DNA of 32,843 nt from Alistipes sp. (GTDB taxonomy: Bacteria; Bacteroidota; Bacteroidia; Bacteroidales; Rikenellaceae), in assembly GCA_017630735.1 (NCBI GenBank), contig JAGBUS010000111.1:1-32843 (forward strand), in the 5' to 3' direction. Both the position numbers and the translations under genes were made by a program. Below, piece after piece: positions 15,047-23,338 of this stretch. The notes under the pieces are model-generated. The model was not told the origin of the DNA. It saw nothing but the letters and a program-made list of their open reading frames with translations, and did no database searches. Position 1 is the first letter of the stretch. The number at the start of each line of letters is the position of its first letter.

Positions 15047-16138
15047 ATGATACTTGATAAACTATCAATAATAAACTTCAAGAATATACGCGAGGAGCAA
15101 CTATCGTTATCCGAGGGTATAAACTGCTTTGTGGGCGATAATGGAGCGGGCAAGACGAACATCCTCGATGCCATACACTACCTATCGATGGCGCGCTCGA
15201 TGCACACCATCACCGACTCGCAGAGTGTATGTCACGGCGAAGAGGGTTTTATTATTGACGGAGGCTTCAGGCGCGACGATATGCGACCCGAACAGATAGT
15301 ATGTGGCTACACACGTCGTAGTGGCAAGACACTGAAGCGCAATGGCAAGGAGTATGACAAGCTATCGGATCATATCGGAGGTGTTCCCATCGTTGTGGTA
15401 TCGCCAGGCGATACTGCCCTTATCAGCGACTCTGCCGAGGAGCGCAGGCGATATATTAACAGGTTTATATCTCAGACTGACCGCAGCTATCTCAATGCCC
15501 TGATACGTTACAACGCAACGCTACAGGAGCGTAATAAGCTACTTAAGAATCATCCTACCGAGGAGATGCTTATGATATATGATACGATGCTCGCTACGGC
15601 TGCCGAGACGATATTTGAACGTCGCACAGCAACAATCGCTGCGATGCAACCTCTCGTGGAGCGATACTACGCCATACTTGCCGAGGAGCGCGAAACAATA
15701 GCCCTCGACTACCGCTCAGAGATGCAGGAGACACCACTCATGGAGCTACTCCAGCAATCGCGACAGCGCGACTTTGTAAACGAATATACATCTTCTGGAC
15801 CACACCGCGATGACATTGTATTCTCTATCGCCGACTATCCATTGCGTAAGTTCGGCTCGCAGGGACAGCAAAAGTCGTTCCTCATAGCACTAAAATTGGC
15901 AGAATATACGCTACTCGCCGAACACAGCAACGAGAAGCCAATACTACTATTGGATGACCTCTTTGATAAGCTTGATATGCGACGTGTGGCACATCTGCTA
16001 CGCCTTGTAGGCGGAGATATGTTCGGACAGATATTCATCACCGACTGTAATAAGCACCGCCTGGAGCGCACTTTGGGTGAGGCAGGAGCCGAATACAAAC
16101 TATTTAATATCGCAGAGGGACGAGCAACAACACTATGA
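15047..16138 (+). CDS. recF: DNA replication and repair protein RecF
   Basis: RecF is an SMC/ABC-type ATPase that loads RecA at gapped DNA together with RecO and RecR. The 363-aa product has Walker A GDNGAGKT at 30-37, the signature motif SSGPHRDD and Walker B ILLLDDLFDKLD, with normal family length. The ATG at 15047 lies 5 nt after the end of the truncated redoxin frame. The DUF721 gene overlaps its last 4 nt (ATGA), so both are translationally coupled. The promoter may lie upstream of or within the remnant; none is clear. Confidence 0.96.
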   Translation: MILDKLSIINFKNIREEQLSLSEGINCFVGDNGAGKTNILDAIHYLSMARSMHTITDSQSVCHGEEGFIIDGGFRRDDMRPEQIVCGYTRRSGKTLKRNGKEYDKLSDHIGGVPIVVVSPGDTALISDSAEERRRYINRFISQTDRSYLNALIRYNATLQERNKLLKNHPTEEMLMIYDTMLATAAETIFERRTATIAAMQPLVERYYAILAEERETIALDYRSEMQETPLMELLQQSRQRDFVNEYTSSGPHRDDIVFSIADYPLRKFGSQGQQKSFLIALKLAEYTLLAEHSNEKPILLLDDLFDKLDMRRVAHLLRLVGGDMFGQIFITDCNKHRLERTLGEAGAEYKLFNIAEGRATTL

Positions 16139-16425
16139 AGCGCAGCGAACCAAAACTTATAGGCGACGTATTGAGGGAATTCTTCGAGCGTCCTTACGTG
16201 GCACGCCAAGTTGCTGAGGGCAAGCTCCCCGAATATTGGAGGGAGATTGTCGGTGAGCATATCGCCTCGCTCACCACAGAATTCCGCTTTGAGAGGGGTA
16301 TATTATATATAGGTATAGCCTCAGGCGTGGCACGCCAAGAGATCTTCTTCCGCCGCGATGAACTGATGACACTACTAAACGAGCGCGCAAAGTTCCGCAT
16401 CGTAAATGCTATCATCGTGAGGTAG
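16135..16425 (+). CDS. DUF721 (DciA-like) protein
   Basis: A 96-aa protein of the DUF721 family (KRSEPKLIGDVLREFF at the N terminus, then WREIVGEHIASLTTEFRFERGILYIGIASGVARQE in pieces). Some DUF721 proteins are DciA, a loader of the replicative helicase in bacteria without DnaC. The overlap with recF (4 nt) supports a replication or repair role. Whether this short form is a true DciA is inference. Confidence 0.88.
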   Translation: MKRSEPKLIGDVLREFFERPYVARQVAEGKLPEYWREIVGEHIASLTTEFRFERGILYIGIASGVARQEIFFRRDELMTLLNERAKFRIVNAIIVR

Positions 16426-16430
16426 GTAGA

Positions 16431-16468
16431 TTAGGGAGTTATAAGTAGTTTAGGGAATATAGGGAAAT
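16431..16468. repeat. TAGGGA-type low-complexity sequence
   Basis: Three TTAGGGA/ATAGGGA units lie within 38 nt just after the DUF721 stop codon. They resemble the units in the 11629-11728 hairpin, but no inverted partner arm is visible here. Confidence 0.5.
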
Positions 16469-16501
16469 TACGATTATTTTCAACTTTTAGGGCTGCGTGA
16501 A

Positions 16502-16627
16502 TTTTTGATTAGAATGGGTTAGATTTGATTTATCACAAAAGAGACCACCCGAGGATAGTACAGATAGTACAGCCTCGGGTGGTCTGCTTTTAGGGATGTG
16601 CCGCTAACGCGCCACTATCACAATAAA
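16502..16627 (-). repeat. Degenerate third copy of the stop-codon-adjacent element
   Basis: Directly after the lipoprotein stop codon (TAA at 16630-16628) the minus strand reads TTTATTGTGATAGTGG, comparable with TTTTGTTGTGATAAGGGG after pepT. The far end has TTAGAATGGGTTAGAT (plus strand) against TTAGAAGGGGTTAGAT. The centre carries a GTAC-N5-GTAC apex on a terminator stem. Outer pairing is poor, so this copy is decayed or recombined. Confidence 0.5.
16541..16591. terminator. Bidirectional terminator between DUF721 and the lipoprotein gene
   Basis: A perfect 13-bp GC-rich stem (16542-16554 with 16573-16585) with TTTT on both outer sides (16588-16591 on plus; the AAAA at 16537-16540 reads TTTT on minus). 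The inner part has GTAC-AGATA-GTAC, as in the apex of the elements at 27590 and 28985. Confidence 0.85.
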
Positions 16628-19435
16628 TTACTCGAAGTATGGAGGGAAGTTATCAGCGTTAAGCTCCTCCTCCTGATCTGTTGTTGGGTTGTAAACAAAT
16701 GGCTCGTGGAAGTTGCCATCCTCACCTACCCAAGTAACATAGATACGGTGCTCACCCTTTGTACCATAGAAGTATGAGTTGTAGACACCTGGAAGATTGT
16801 CGATGCGCTTCTCTACCCACTCGTCGAACTCGATACGACCGTCACCATTAAGGTCCTCCATCTCCTGCCATACGTATGAGTAGCTCTCAGCCCACTCACA
16901 CTTGTGACCGCACTCACGCTGGCCATTGTCGCAACCAGCAACGATATATGCGATAAGCTTCTCTGGAGTATCTACGTTTGTAGCGAAGTAGTCATTCTTA
17001 AGGTTACCTGGGTGGTCAGCCATAGAGTATGCTACGAAGCCCTTCTGTGGTGTTGTGTACCATGAGAAGTTGAAGAACTCTACCTCTGCAGTATCACCAA
17101 GGGTGATTGTAGGCTTACCATCTGCCCAGTTAGCATCAGTGCGCTTAACCATATTACCGATGTTTGCAATAGGCTCGAAGTAGCAAGATGCTGGCTTAGA
17201 TACCATACCGCTCTCGTCTACTGCAACACATACGAGAACATACTCTGTGTCGGTGCTAAGACCGTTAAGGAAGATGTTGCCATCCTCTGTAAGAGCATGC
17301 TCATTTGTATTGTAGACATCCGAAGCATTAGGATACATAATCATATACTCACCAGCCTTCTTTGCTGAGCCACCGTATACCTCTTTCCACTTATTATCAG
17401 TGACTGGGCAGTAGATATACTTGAAGTATGATGCGCCCTCGCACGCAACGTTTATAAGAGTGTTATCGATCTTGTAGTCAAGAAGAGTAAGTGTTACAGA
17501 GAGGTTGTTATACTCGAAGTCCTTAGTCTTAAACTCCTTCTTCAAAGGCTTACCAATCTTACCATCCTTATCGATTGCTACAGCGAAGAGTGTTACATCC
17601 TCACCTGGCTCTGAACCCTTATAGTGTGCTGATACTGCGTCGCCGGTGATAGTACGTACACCATCGTTGAGAAGCATATTTACGATGTATGAGTCATCTG
17701 GATATGCAGTAGCCATGTATGAAGGCATAGCGTTGTAGATAAGCATAATGTGCTCACCATTAGAGCTAAGATCGAGGTAGATATCCTTATACTCAACAAC
17801 AGGCTCACCAACAATCTCTACCTCAAGATTACCACCCTCAACAAAGTCTGCAGTTGTGAATGACCAGTAAAGAATGTTATCCTCAAGGATCACGTGGTTC
17901 TTGTTCTTAGCGATGTAGTATACAACATACTCAGTACCATTCTCAAGCTTCTGTGATGTCTCCATAAGCTCAAGGAACGAACCTGTATAGTTTACATCCT
18001 CGCGTGAAGCGTTAAGATAGTCGTAGTTATCAGTATAGTATGTTGCCAACGCTGCAACATCAAATGTCTCAGCCTTCTCGTAGCCAATCATATAACCCTC
18101 AGAGCCCTTAACCTCAAACTTAACATCAACATCGAAGAATGAAATAGATGTAGTAGAGAAGCTTGCAGAGCTGTGCTTGTAAGTCTCGGTTACAATCTCG
18201 CGAGTCTCAACATAGAGACTACCCTCATCGTCAGTGCGTGGTGCTACATACCAGAATGTATACTGGTCGCCAGCCTTAAGAGCTGCAGAACGAAGCTCGC
18301 TGTATGGGATGAATGTAGACTGCTCCTCCATGAATGCAACCTGATATACACCTGAGAGTGTGCTACCATCAGCAAGCACCTTATTACAGTTGTTTGTGAT
18401 AGTCTGCTCGTTGTAGTTATTTACACCGATGATACCGCAAAGGAGGTAATTAGTACCATAACCAGCCTCAACATATACGCCATCGAAGGTAAAGTTAACC
18501 TTTGCAGGTGTTGTAGAGAGCTTAATAGATGCGATAGCAGAAGAGCCATTGTTGAATACGACCATCAACTTAGCAACGCCATCAGCAACAGCCTCGCCAG
18601 ACTGTACCTCCTCGTATGTAGGAGCATAGAATGTGAGGGTCATCATACCCTTCTTTGCGTTATGCTCAATATCGCACTCCCAGCCACGTGGGTTAGTGTT
18701 AATGAAGTCTGCAACATCATCAATATTGAGCGAGAATGGCATCTCTGAGCCATAAGGTACGAACATCATATCGTAAGGCAATACGAGCTTACCGTTCTGC
18801 ATACCAACCTTTACGATAGAGCCGTCAGCCATAGTAATCTTGCAATACAACGCAACTGGATTACCATCGCCATCAGTCTGCCAGTCAGAGTATACAACCT
18901 CGATATCAGAGATGATGCTATCAGCAACCGACTTGTCGTAACCAGTCTTAATCCATGTGTTACCACCATCGAATGATACCTCGATTGCACCATCCACGAG
19001 CTGAGTCTGAGGAGCGATCTCCGCTACAGGCACCTTCTGACCATTTACCAAGATAGGCTGTACATTGCCAATGCCGTCATACATAGCCCAGTACATAACA
19101 CCCTCCTCAGAGTATACTGTAACGATATTTGAAGGCACACCAGAGCCCTTAGGATAAATTGTAATCTTTGAGCCATCAGACAAAACGATAACCTTGCTAC
19201 CGTCATTCTGCTGATTAATCTCCTTAACAGTCACCTGACCATTAACCAAGTCCTTGATGGCGTTAAGCTCTGTCTCAAGCTGAAGGCGCAAATCTGCCAA
19301 CTCCTGCTTAATGTTCTCCACCTCTTCCCACAATGCAGAGTCGTCATACTGACACGACACTACAGACGAGGCGATAAGAGCAACAGCACCCATAGAAAGC
19401 ACCGCGCGCTTAATGTTCATAAAAAATCTTTTCAT
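16628..19435 (-). CDS. Large lipoprotein with DUF4988-like N-terminal coiled coil
   Basis: A 935-aa secreted lipoprotein. The signal peptide ends at the Cys of SSVVSC (about residue 28). A short coiled coil (ALWEEVENIKQELADLRLQL) and VIVLSDGSKITIYPKG follow, the pattern of the DUF4988 region seen at the N terminus of many Bacteroidales surface proteins, including PL29-type lyases. The rest is a row of beta-sandwich-like modules without a catalytic motif I can recognise. Near the C terminus are WQEMEDLNGDGRIEFDEW (an EF-hand-like DxNxDGxIxFDEW loop, possible Ca2+ site) and paired Cys (CDNGQRECGHKCEW). An in-frame ATG at 19600 would add 55 residues, but it lies upstream of the promoter at 19537-19568 and would destroy the signal peptide, so 19435 is preferred (19420 is a possible alternative). 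Binding partner unknown. Confidence 0.85.
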   Translation of the reverse strand: MKRFFMNIKRAVLSMGAVALIASSVVSCQYDDSALWEEVENIKQELADLRLQLETELNAIKDLVNGQVTVKEINQQNDGSKVIVLSDGSKITIYPKGSGVPSNIVTVYSEEGVMYWAMYDGIGNVQPILVNGQKVPVAEIAPQTQLVDGAIEVSFDGGNTWIKTGYDKSVADSIISDIEVVYSDWQTDGDGNPVALYCKITMADGSIVKVGMQNGKLVLPYDMMFVPYGSEMPFSLNIDDVADFINTNPRGWECDIEHNAKKGMMTLTFYAPTYEEVQSGEAVADGVAKLMVVFNNGSSAIASIKLSTTPAKVNFTFDGVYVEAGYGTNYLLCGIIGVNNYNEQTITNNCNKVLADGSTLSGVYQVAFMEEQSTFIPYSELRSAALKAGDQYTFWYVAPRTDDEGSLYVETREIVTETYKHSSASFSTTSISFFDVDVKFEVKGSEGYMIGYEKAETFDVAALATYYTDNYDYLNASREDVNYTGSFLELMETSQKLENGTEYVVYYIAKNKNHVILEDNILYWSFTTADFVEGGNLEVEIVGEPVVEYKDIYLDLSSNGEHIMLIYNAMPSYMATAYPDDSYIVNMLLNDGVRTITGDAVSAHYKGSEPGEDVTLFAVAIDKDGKIGKPLKKEFKTKDFEYNNLSVTLTLLDYKIDNTLINVACEGASYFKYIYCPVTDNKWKEVYGGSAKKAGEYMIMYPNASDVYNTNEHALTEDGNIFLNGLSTDTEYVLVCVAVDESGMVSKPASCYFEPIANIGNMVKRTDANWADGKPTITLGDTAEVEFFNFSWYTTPQKGFVAYSMADHPGNLKNDYFATNVDTPEKLIAYIVAGCDNGQRECGHKCEWAESYSYVWQEMEDLNGDGRIEFDEWVEKRIDNLPGVYNSYFYGTKGEHRIYVTWVGEDGNFHEPFVYNPTTDQEEELNADNFPPYFE

Positions 19436-19536
19436 AGTGTTATTTATTAATAGTTGTTTATCGCTACTATTAGCTTCTACGCTCCACCCCATAAATGATG
19501 CAACCATCTGTAACATAATTATTAGGGATAAGCGTA

Positions 19537-19568
19537 CAAATGTAATAATATTTCCGCGACATTGCAAA
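19537..19568 (-). promoter_or_regulatory. Promoter of the DUF4988-like lipoprotein gene
   Basis: Minus strand: TTTG (19568-19565), 20-nt spacer, TACATTTG (19544-19537), a full match to the Bacteroidota consensus. The 5' UTR is about 95 nt. This fixes the lipoprotein start downstream of 19530. Confidence 0.85.
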
Positions 19569-19617
19569 TTTACCCATTGATACTGAGGCTTTTTATGCAT
19601 ATTTATGATATATTCAC

Positions 19618-19662
19618 AAAAATAGTGGTTGTCTCAACTTATTACTCGTTGGACAACCACTA
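19618..19662 (-). terminator. Terminator of the lpxK-ssb operon
   Basis: An 11-bp stem TAGTGGTTGTC/GACAACCACTA (19623-19633 with 19652-19662) is followed on the minus strand by TTTTTG. It lies 46 nt after the ssb stop codon and separates ssb from the lipoprotein promoter. Confidence 0.85.
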
Positions 19663-19708
19663 CTTAAATTTAATATTTAGACTCGGATATTAACAACCAA
19701 TCTCTACT

Positions 19709-20209
19709 TTAGAATGGCAAATCATCTGGATCATCGTTAGGCATTACAGGAGCTTGTGGCTGCGCTGGCTGCTGATACTGAGGCTGCTGAAAATTGTTCT
19801 GTGACTGCTGATAGCCACCCTGTGCTGGTTGCTGATAACCGCCCTGCGCTGGCTGCTGATAGCCACCCTGCTGAGGATTATCCGAACGACGACCAAGTAG
19901 CTTCATATCATCCGCAACAATCTCCGTTGCATAATGCTTTACGCCATCACGCTCCCACTCACGGCTACGTAGGCTACCCTCGACATATATCTGCGATCCC
20001 TTACGCACATACTTATCAACCACCTCTGCCAAGCCGCGCCACAATGTTATAGTGTGCCACTCGGTATGCTCTGTAGTCTCATTTGTCTGACGATTAAAAA
20101 TACGCTCTGTGGTTGCCAAACGCACACGCGCCACCTTTACACCTGTCTCCAACGTGCGTACCTCAGGATCTAAGCCCACATTACCAACTAATATTACCTT
20201 ATTAATCAT
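19709..20209 (-). CDS. ssb: Single-stranded DNA-binding protein
   Basis: SSB coats single-stranded DNA during replication, repair and recombination. The 166-aa product has the OB-fold start INKVILVGNVGLDPEVR, TEWHTITLWRGLAEVVDKYV and KGSQIYVEGSLRSREWERDG within residues 1-110, then a Gln/Tyr/Pro-rich linker with repeated GGYQQPAQ, and the conserved acidic tip DDPDDLPF. It lies 30 nt after lpxK and is probably co-transcribed with it. Confidence 0.96.
   Translation of the reverse strand: MINKVILVGNVGLDPEVRTLETGVKVARVRLATTERIFNRQTNETTEHTEWHTITLWRGLAEVVDKYVRKGSQIYVEGSLRSREWERDGVKHYATEIVADDMKLLGRRSDNPQQGGYQQPAQGGYQQPAQGGYQQSQNNFQQPQYQQPAQPQAPVMPNDDPDDLPF
19806..19877 (-). repeat. Three 24-bp tandem repeats in the ssb linker
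   Basis: Units at 19806-19829, 19830-19853 and 19854-19877 (the last diverged) encode GGYQQPAQ-like octapeptides. Such a tract can change length by slippage while keeping the reading frame. Confidence 0.8.
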
Positions 20210-20239
20210 AATATATCAATTTTAAACTCTAATCTATGC

Positions 20240-21328
20240 CTAAATTGCATCACCCACTTTCGCATCCTCGTCACCCTCCGACTTTGGCTTCTTCTTGCCA
20301 TACTCTATCTCTGAGATAAGGCTATTTACAAAGTCATGATCCGGACCATCAATAAAACGCATAGCGATAGGTTGATAATACATCGCACGCATAAGGCTCT
20401 GCGGCAACTTAGCACGTCGCAAGCGAACAGCATCCTTCTCGGTCATGAGCACAATAGCACGTGGATGCTTATCAAGCAACTTGCAAAGTAGCTTCATATC
20501 CTCCGCAGTGAAGCTATGGTGATCGCGATATATCAACTTCTCCACAACGCTAAAACGTGTTTCTGCCTCCTTGATGAATGATCGAGGATTACCTATACCT
20601 GTTACAATTATCGCCTGACGTCCATAATCAATTTCCTCACGCTCCTTGAAATAGAAAAGAGGCTCAATCATCGTACTCTGATAACGCGAGAAGAATATCT
20701 TTTGATAGGCTACCGAGCGTAGCTTATTTGTCCATAAACGACGATCAATAGGCGACATCGTTGTAGAACACTTAGTAACAATGAAGATATGCGCCTTCTT
20801 CAATCGCGATGGGATATCGCGAAGACGACCCAATGGCAACATCTTATCAGTATCAATAGGACGCGTAGAGTCAATAAGTATAAGGTTTACCTTCGCCTTT
20901 AATTTACGATGCTGGAAGCCATCATCCATAATAATAAGCGTCACTTCGGGATGCTCCTTGCGTATTCTTTCTATGCCCGCTACCCTATCCTCACACACGA
21001 TCACAGGGTTATTTGGATACTTCAGTTTGAGGAGCAAAGGCTCATCGCCAACATCGATATATGAGTCTTGAACAGTAACCTCTCTATATCCCTTAGTCTG
21101 ACGACCATAACCTCTTGATAGCACCGCGATGTTATACTTTTGGCTAAGGATAGAAAGAAGATACTCGACCGTTGGGGTTTTTCCTGTACCTCCTACGGTA
21201 ATGTTACCTACACAGATAATCGGGATATCAAACGAAAAACTCTTGAACACACCCCAATCATAGAGACGATGACGAATCGTCACTACAAGAGTGTAAATCC
21301 AAGATATTATTGTTCGTATTAGTGTCAT
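20240..21328 (-). CDS. lpxK: Tetraacyldisaccharide 4'-kinase
   Basis: LpxK phosphorylates the 4' position of the lipid A disaccharide at the inner face of the inner membrane, giving lipid IVA. The 362-aa product has an N-terminal hydrophobic anchor (residues 5-18), the P-loop GNITVGGTGKTPT at 41-53, LSRGYGR, and DDGFQHRKL, all typical of the family. A charged C-terminal tail (KKKPKSEGDED) is added. It has its own promoter and leads into ssb 30 nt later. Confidence 0.95.
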   Translation of the reverse strand: MTLIRTIISWIYTLVVTIRHRLYDWGVFKSFSFDIPIICVGNITVGGTGKTPTVEYLLSILSQKYNIAVLSRGYGRQTKGYREVTVQDSYIDVGDEPLLLKLKYPNNPVIVCEDRVAGIERIRKEHPEVTLIIMDDGFQHRKLKAKVNLILIDSTRPIDTDKMLPLGRLRDIPSRLKKAHIFIVTKCSTTMSPIDRRLWTNKLRSVAYQKIFFSRYQSTMIEPLFYFKEREEIDYGRQAIIVTGIGNPRSFIKEAETRFSVVEKLIYRDHHSFTAEDMKLLCKLLDKHPRAIVLMTEKDAVRLRRAKLPQSLMRAMYYQPIAMRFIDGPDHDFVNSLISEIEYGKKKPKSEGDEDAKVGDAI

Positions 21329-21379
21329 TATCCCTATTTGGTTTATTGCAGGCTATTAGACATAGCTACACAATTTGGT

Positions 21380-21411
21380 CAAAGATAGTGTTAATTTTTG
21401 GTTTTGCCAAA
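21380..21411 (-). promoter_or_regulatory. Promoter of lpxK-ssb
   Basis: Minus strand: TTTG (21411-21408), 20-nt spacer, TATCTTTG (21387-21380). Full consensus, with a 5' UTR of about 45 nt. Confidence 0.85.
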
Positions 21412-21566
21412 TTATATCATCTTTTTCCAACGAATATAACGGTTTTCATCATAATTAGTAATAATTATGGACACTAATACCAATCATCAAATCATTTACT
21501 AATGGAAAAAATATAATATTCCATCAAAAATAATTCACAACTAATTATTCGTTTCTATTTTTTTCG

Positions 21567-21574
21567 TATCTTTG
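21567..21574 (+). promoter_or_regulatory. -7 element directly before the M23 peptidase start
   Basis: A perfect TATCTTTG ends 7 nt before the ATG at 21582, so the mRNA should start at or within a few bases of the start codon. No TTTG lies at the normal -33 distance. Confidence 0.65.
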
Positions 21575-21581
21575 TTGCATT

Positions 21582-22922
21582 ATGAATTTTGCAAAATTTT
21601 TCACCGCAGCAGCACTGCTTATGATGGGTGTTGCCTGTGGCGGAGGCTCTTCCGATAACGAGGGCAACAATAGTGAGAATGAGACAATAGAGATACCAGA
21701 GCCTACACTACTTTATGGTATCGATATCGAGGGTTATACTATCGAGAATGATACAGTACGTATGGGTGAGACCGTAGGCGGAATTCTTGGACGCAGAGGC
21801 ATCTCGGCAGTTATGGTAGACCGTCTAGATAAAGCGGCTAAAGATGTATTCCCACTACGTCAGATACGCGCCGACAACGCCTATACAACATTCACTCGCT
21901 CATATACCGACTCACTCGGTGACCACAACATAGTGGATTATGTTGTATACCATCGTAACGCTATTGATTACGTTGTTTTTGGCTTTGTTGGTGACTCTAT
22001 TAGCGTAGAGTGTGGCGAACGTCCTGTGGATATCGTCCGCAAGAATTGTCGCGCCACAATCAACTCATCGCTCTGGGGTGTAATTATGGAGCAGGACCTC
22101 CCATACGCCCTTGCTGCAGAGTTTGAGGATATCTATCAGTGGACCGTTGACTTCTTCGGCATTCAGGCAGGCGACTCATTTGCAGTGATTTACGACGAGA
22201 AGTATGTAGATGGCGTGTCGGTAGGCATTGGTCGCATCTGGGGTGCAGAGTTCAATCACGGAGGCAAGCAATATTATGCCATTCCATACGCTCAGGAGGA
22301 GGGCAAGCTACGCTATTGGGAGGCTAATGGCGAGTCGTTGCGCAAGCAGTTCCTTAAAGCCCCATTGAAATACTCACGCATCAGCTCTAAGTTCTCGAAG
22401 TCGCGTTTCCATCCCGTGCATAAGGTCTATCGCCCACATCATGGAGTAGACTATGCTGCACCATCAGGAACTCCTGTACACTCGGTAGCTGATGGCACTG
22501 TAGTCTTCGCAGGCTGGGATCGTGGTGGCGGCGGTAACACCCTTAAGATTAAGCATGCGGGTAGCCTTGAGACTGGCTATCTTCACCTTAAGAGCTTTGC
22601 TAAGGGCATTAAGGTTGGTACACGCGTATCGCAGGGGCAGCTTATCGGTTATGTTGGTTCTACAGGATCATCAACAGGTCCTCACCTTGACTACCGAATT
22701 AAGAAAAACGGAACACCTATCGACCCTCTAAAGATGCCACAGGAGCCAGCAGAGCCTATCGCAGCGGCTCACAAGGAGCGTTTTGAGGCTATCCGCGACA
22801 GGGTTATCGCCGAGCTTAATGGTCAGGAGGTAGCAGGTGGAGTGATTACCGACGATGATATCTTTGGCAAGAAGGAGAGTGCTGACACTACGACAACAAC
22901 CGCTACAACAGAGACAAAGTAA
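21582..22922 (+). CDS. M23-family metallopeptidase lipoprotein
   Basis: A 446-aa envelope protein that probably cuts peptidoglycan cross-links. Residues 1-19 are a lipoprotein signal (GVACGGG, Cys19), followed by an acidic linker and an N-terminal regulatory region. The LytM domain covers about 275-385: HHGVDYAAPSG (His286, Asp290), GYLHL (His335) and GPHLDYRI (His368). The second His of the usual HxH is Asp370 here, an unusual zinc-site residue, though changes at this position occur in Bacteroidota. The C terminus is a Thr-rich tail. The stop codon overlaps the next start (TAATG). Activity is likely but not certain. Confidence 0.88.
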   Translation: MNFAKFFTAAALLMMGVACGGGSSDNEGNNSENETIEIPEPTLLYGIDIEGYTIENDTVRMGETVGGILGRRGISAVMVDRLDKAAKDVFPLRQIRADNAYTTFTRSYTDSLGDHNIVDYVVYHRNAIDYVVFGFVGDSISVECGERPVDIVRKNCRATINSSLWGVIMEQDLPYALAAEFEDIYQWTVDFFGIQAGDSFAVIYDEKYVDGVSVGIGRIWGAEFNHGGKQYYAIPYAQEEGKLRYWEANGESLRKQFLKAPLKYSRISSKFSKSRFHPVHKVYRPHHGVDYAAPSGTPVHSVADGTVVFAGWDRGGGGNTLKIKHAGSLETGYLHLKSFAKGIKVGTRVSQGQLIGYVGSTGSSTGPHLDYRIKKNGTPIDPLKMPQEPAEPIAAAHKERFEAIRDRVIAELNGQEVAGGVITDDDIFGKKESADTTTTTATTETK

Positions 22923-23338
22923 TGGTAGATAAGAAAATTACATCATTCATAAAGAAGCACCATGTGCTTACATTAGCTACCGTAGACGAAAACGGTTTGC
23001 CATACGTAGCAAACTGTTTCTACGCCTACAATGATAAGCGCAATCTCTTTGTATTCACATCTGACACCACAACGCGCCATGGTACTCACATGACATCCAA
23101 CCCTCATGTGGCACTTTCGATTCCTCTTGAAACACGTGTAGTAGGTCGTGTGCAGGGCATACAAATATGTGGCATCGCAGAGACAGGGGATGACGAAGCT
23201 CGCTCGATATATATCAAGCGTTTTCCGTATGCTGCCGTTGCACCACTCACACTATGGGCAGTGCGTCCTACGATGATGAAACTCACGGATAATACGCTCG
23301 GATTTGGCAAGAAACTGATATGGGAAAGCGAGGAGTAA
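22922..23338 (+). CDS. Pyridoxamine 5'-phosphate oxidase-family protein
   Basis: A 138-aa split-barrel protein with KKHHVLTLATVDENGLPYVA at the N terminus and LFVFTSDTTTRHGTHM, the pattern of small FMN-binding PPOX-family proteins such as YhbP. Its substrate is unknown. It shares one base with the M23 stop codon and overlaps ispD by 19 nt, so the three genes are transcribed and probably translated together. Confidence 0.87.
   Translation: MVDKKITSFIKKHHVLTLATVDENGLPYVANCFYAYNDKRNLFVFTSDTTTRHGTHMTSNPHVALSIPLETRVVGRVQGIQICGIAETGDDEARSIYIKRFPYAAVAPLTLWAVRPTMMKLTDNTLGFGKKLIWESEE

Noticed and set aside
19436..19600. 55-residue N-terminal extension of the DUF4988-like lipoprotein
   Set aside because: A full consensus promoter lies inside it, and it would bury the lipoprotein signal peptide.
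19806..19877. CRISPR-like tandem repeats
   Set aside because: They are in-frame 24-bp units without spacers, inside the ssb linker.
22920..23338. Possible frameshift where the PPOX gene and ispD overlap by 19 nt
   Set aside because: Both products have complete, family-typical ends, so this is a normal compact-operon overlap.
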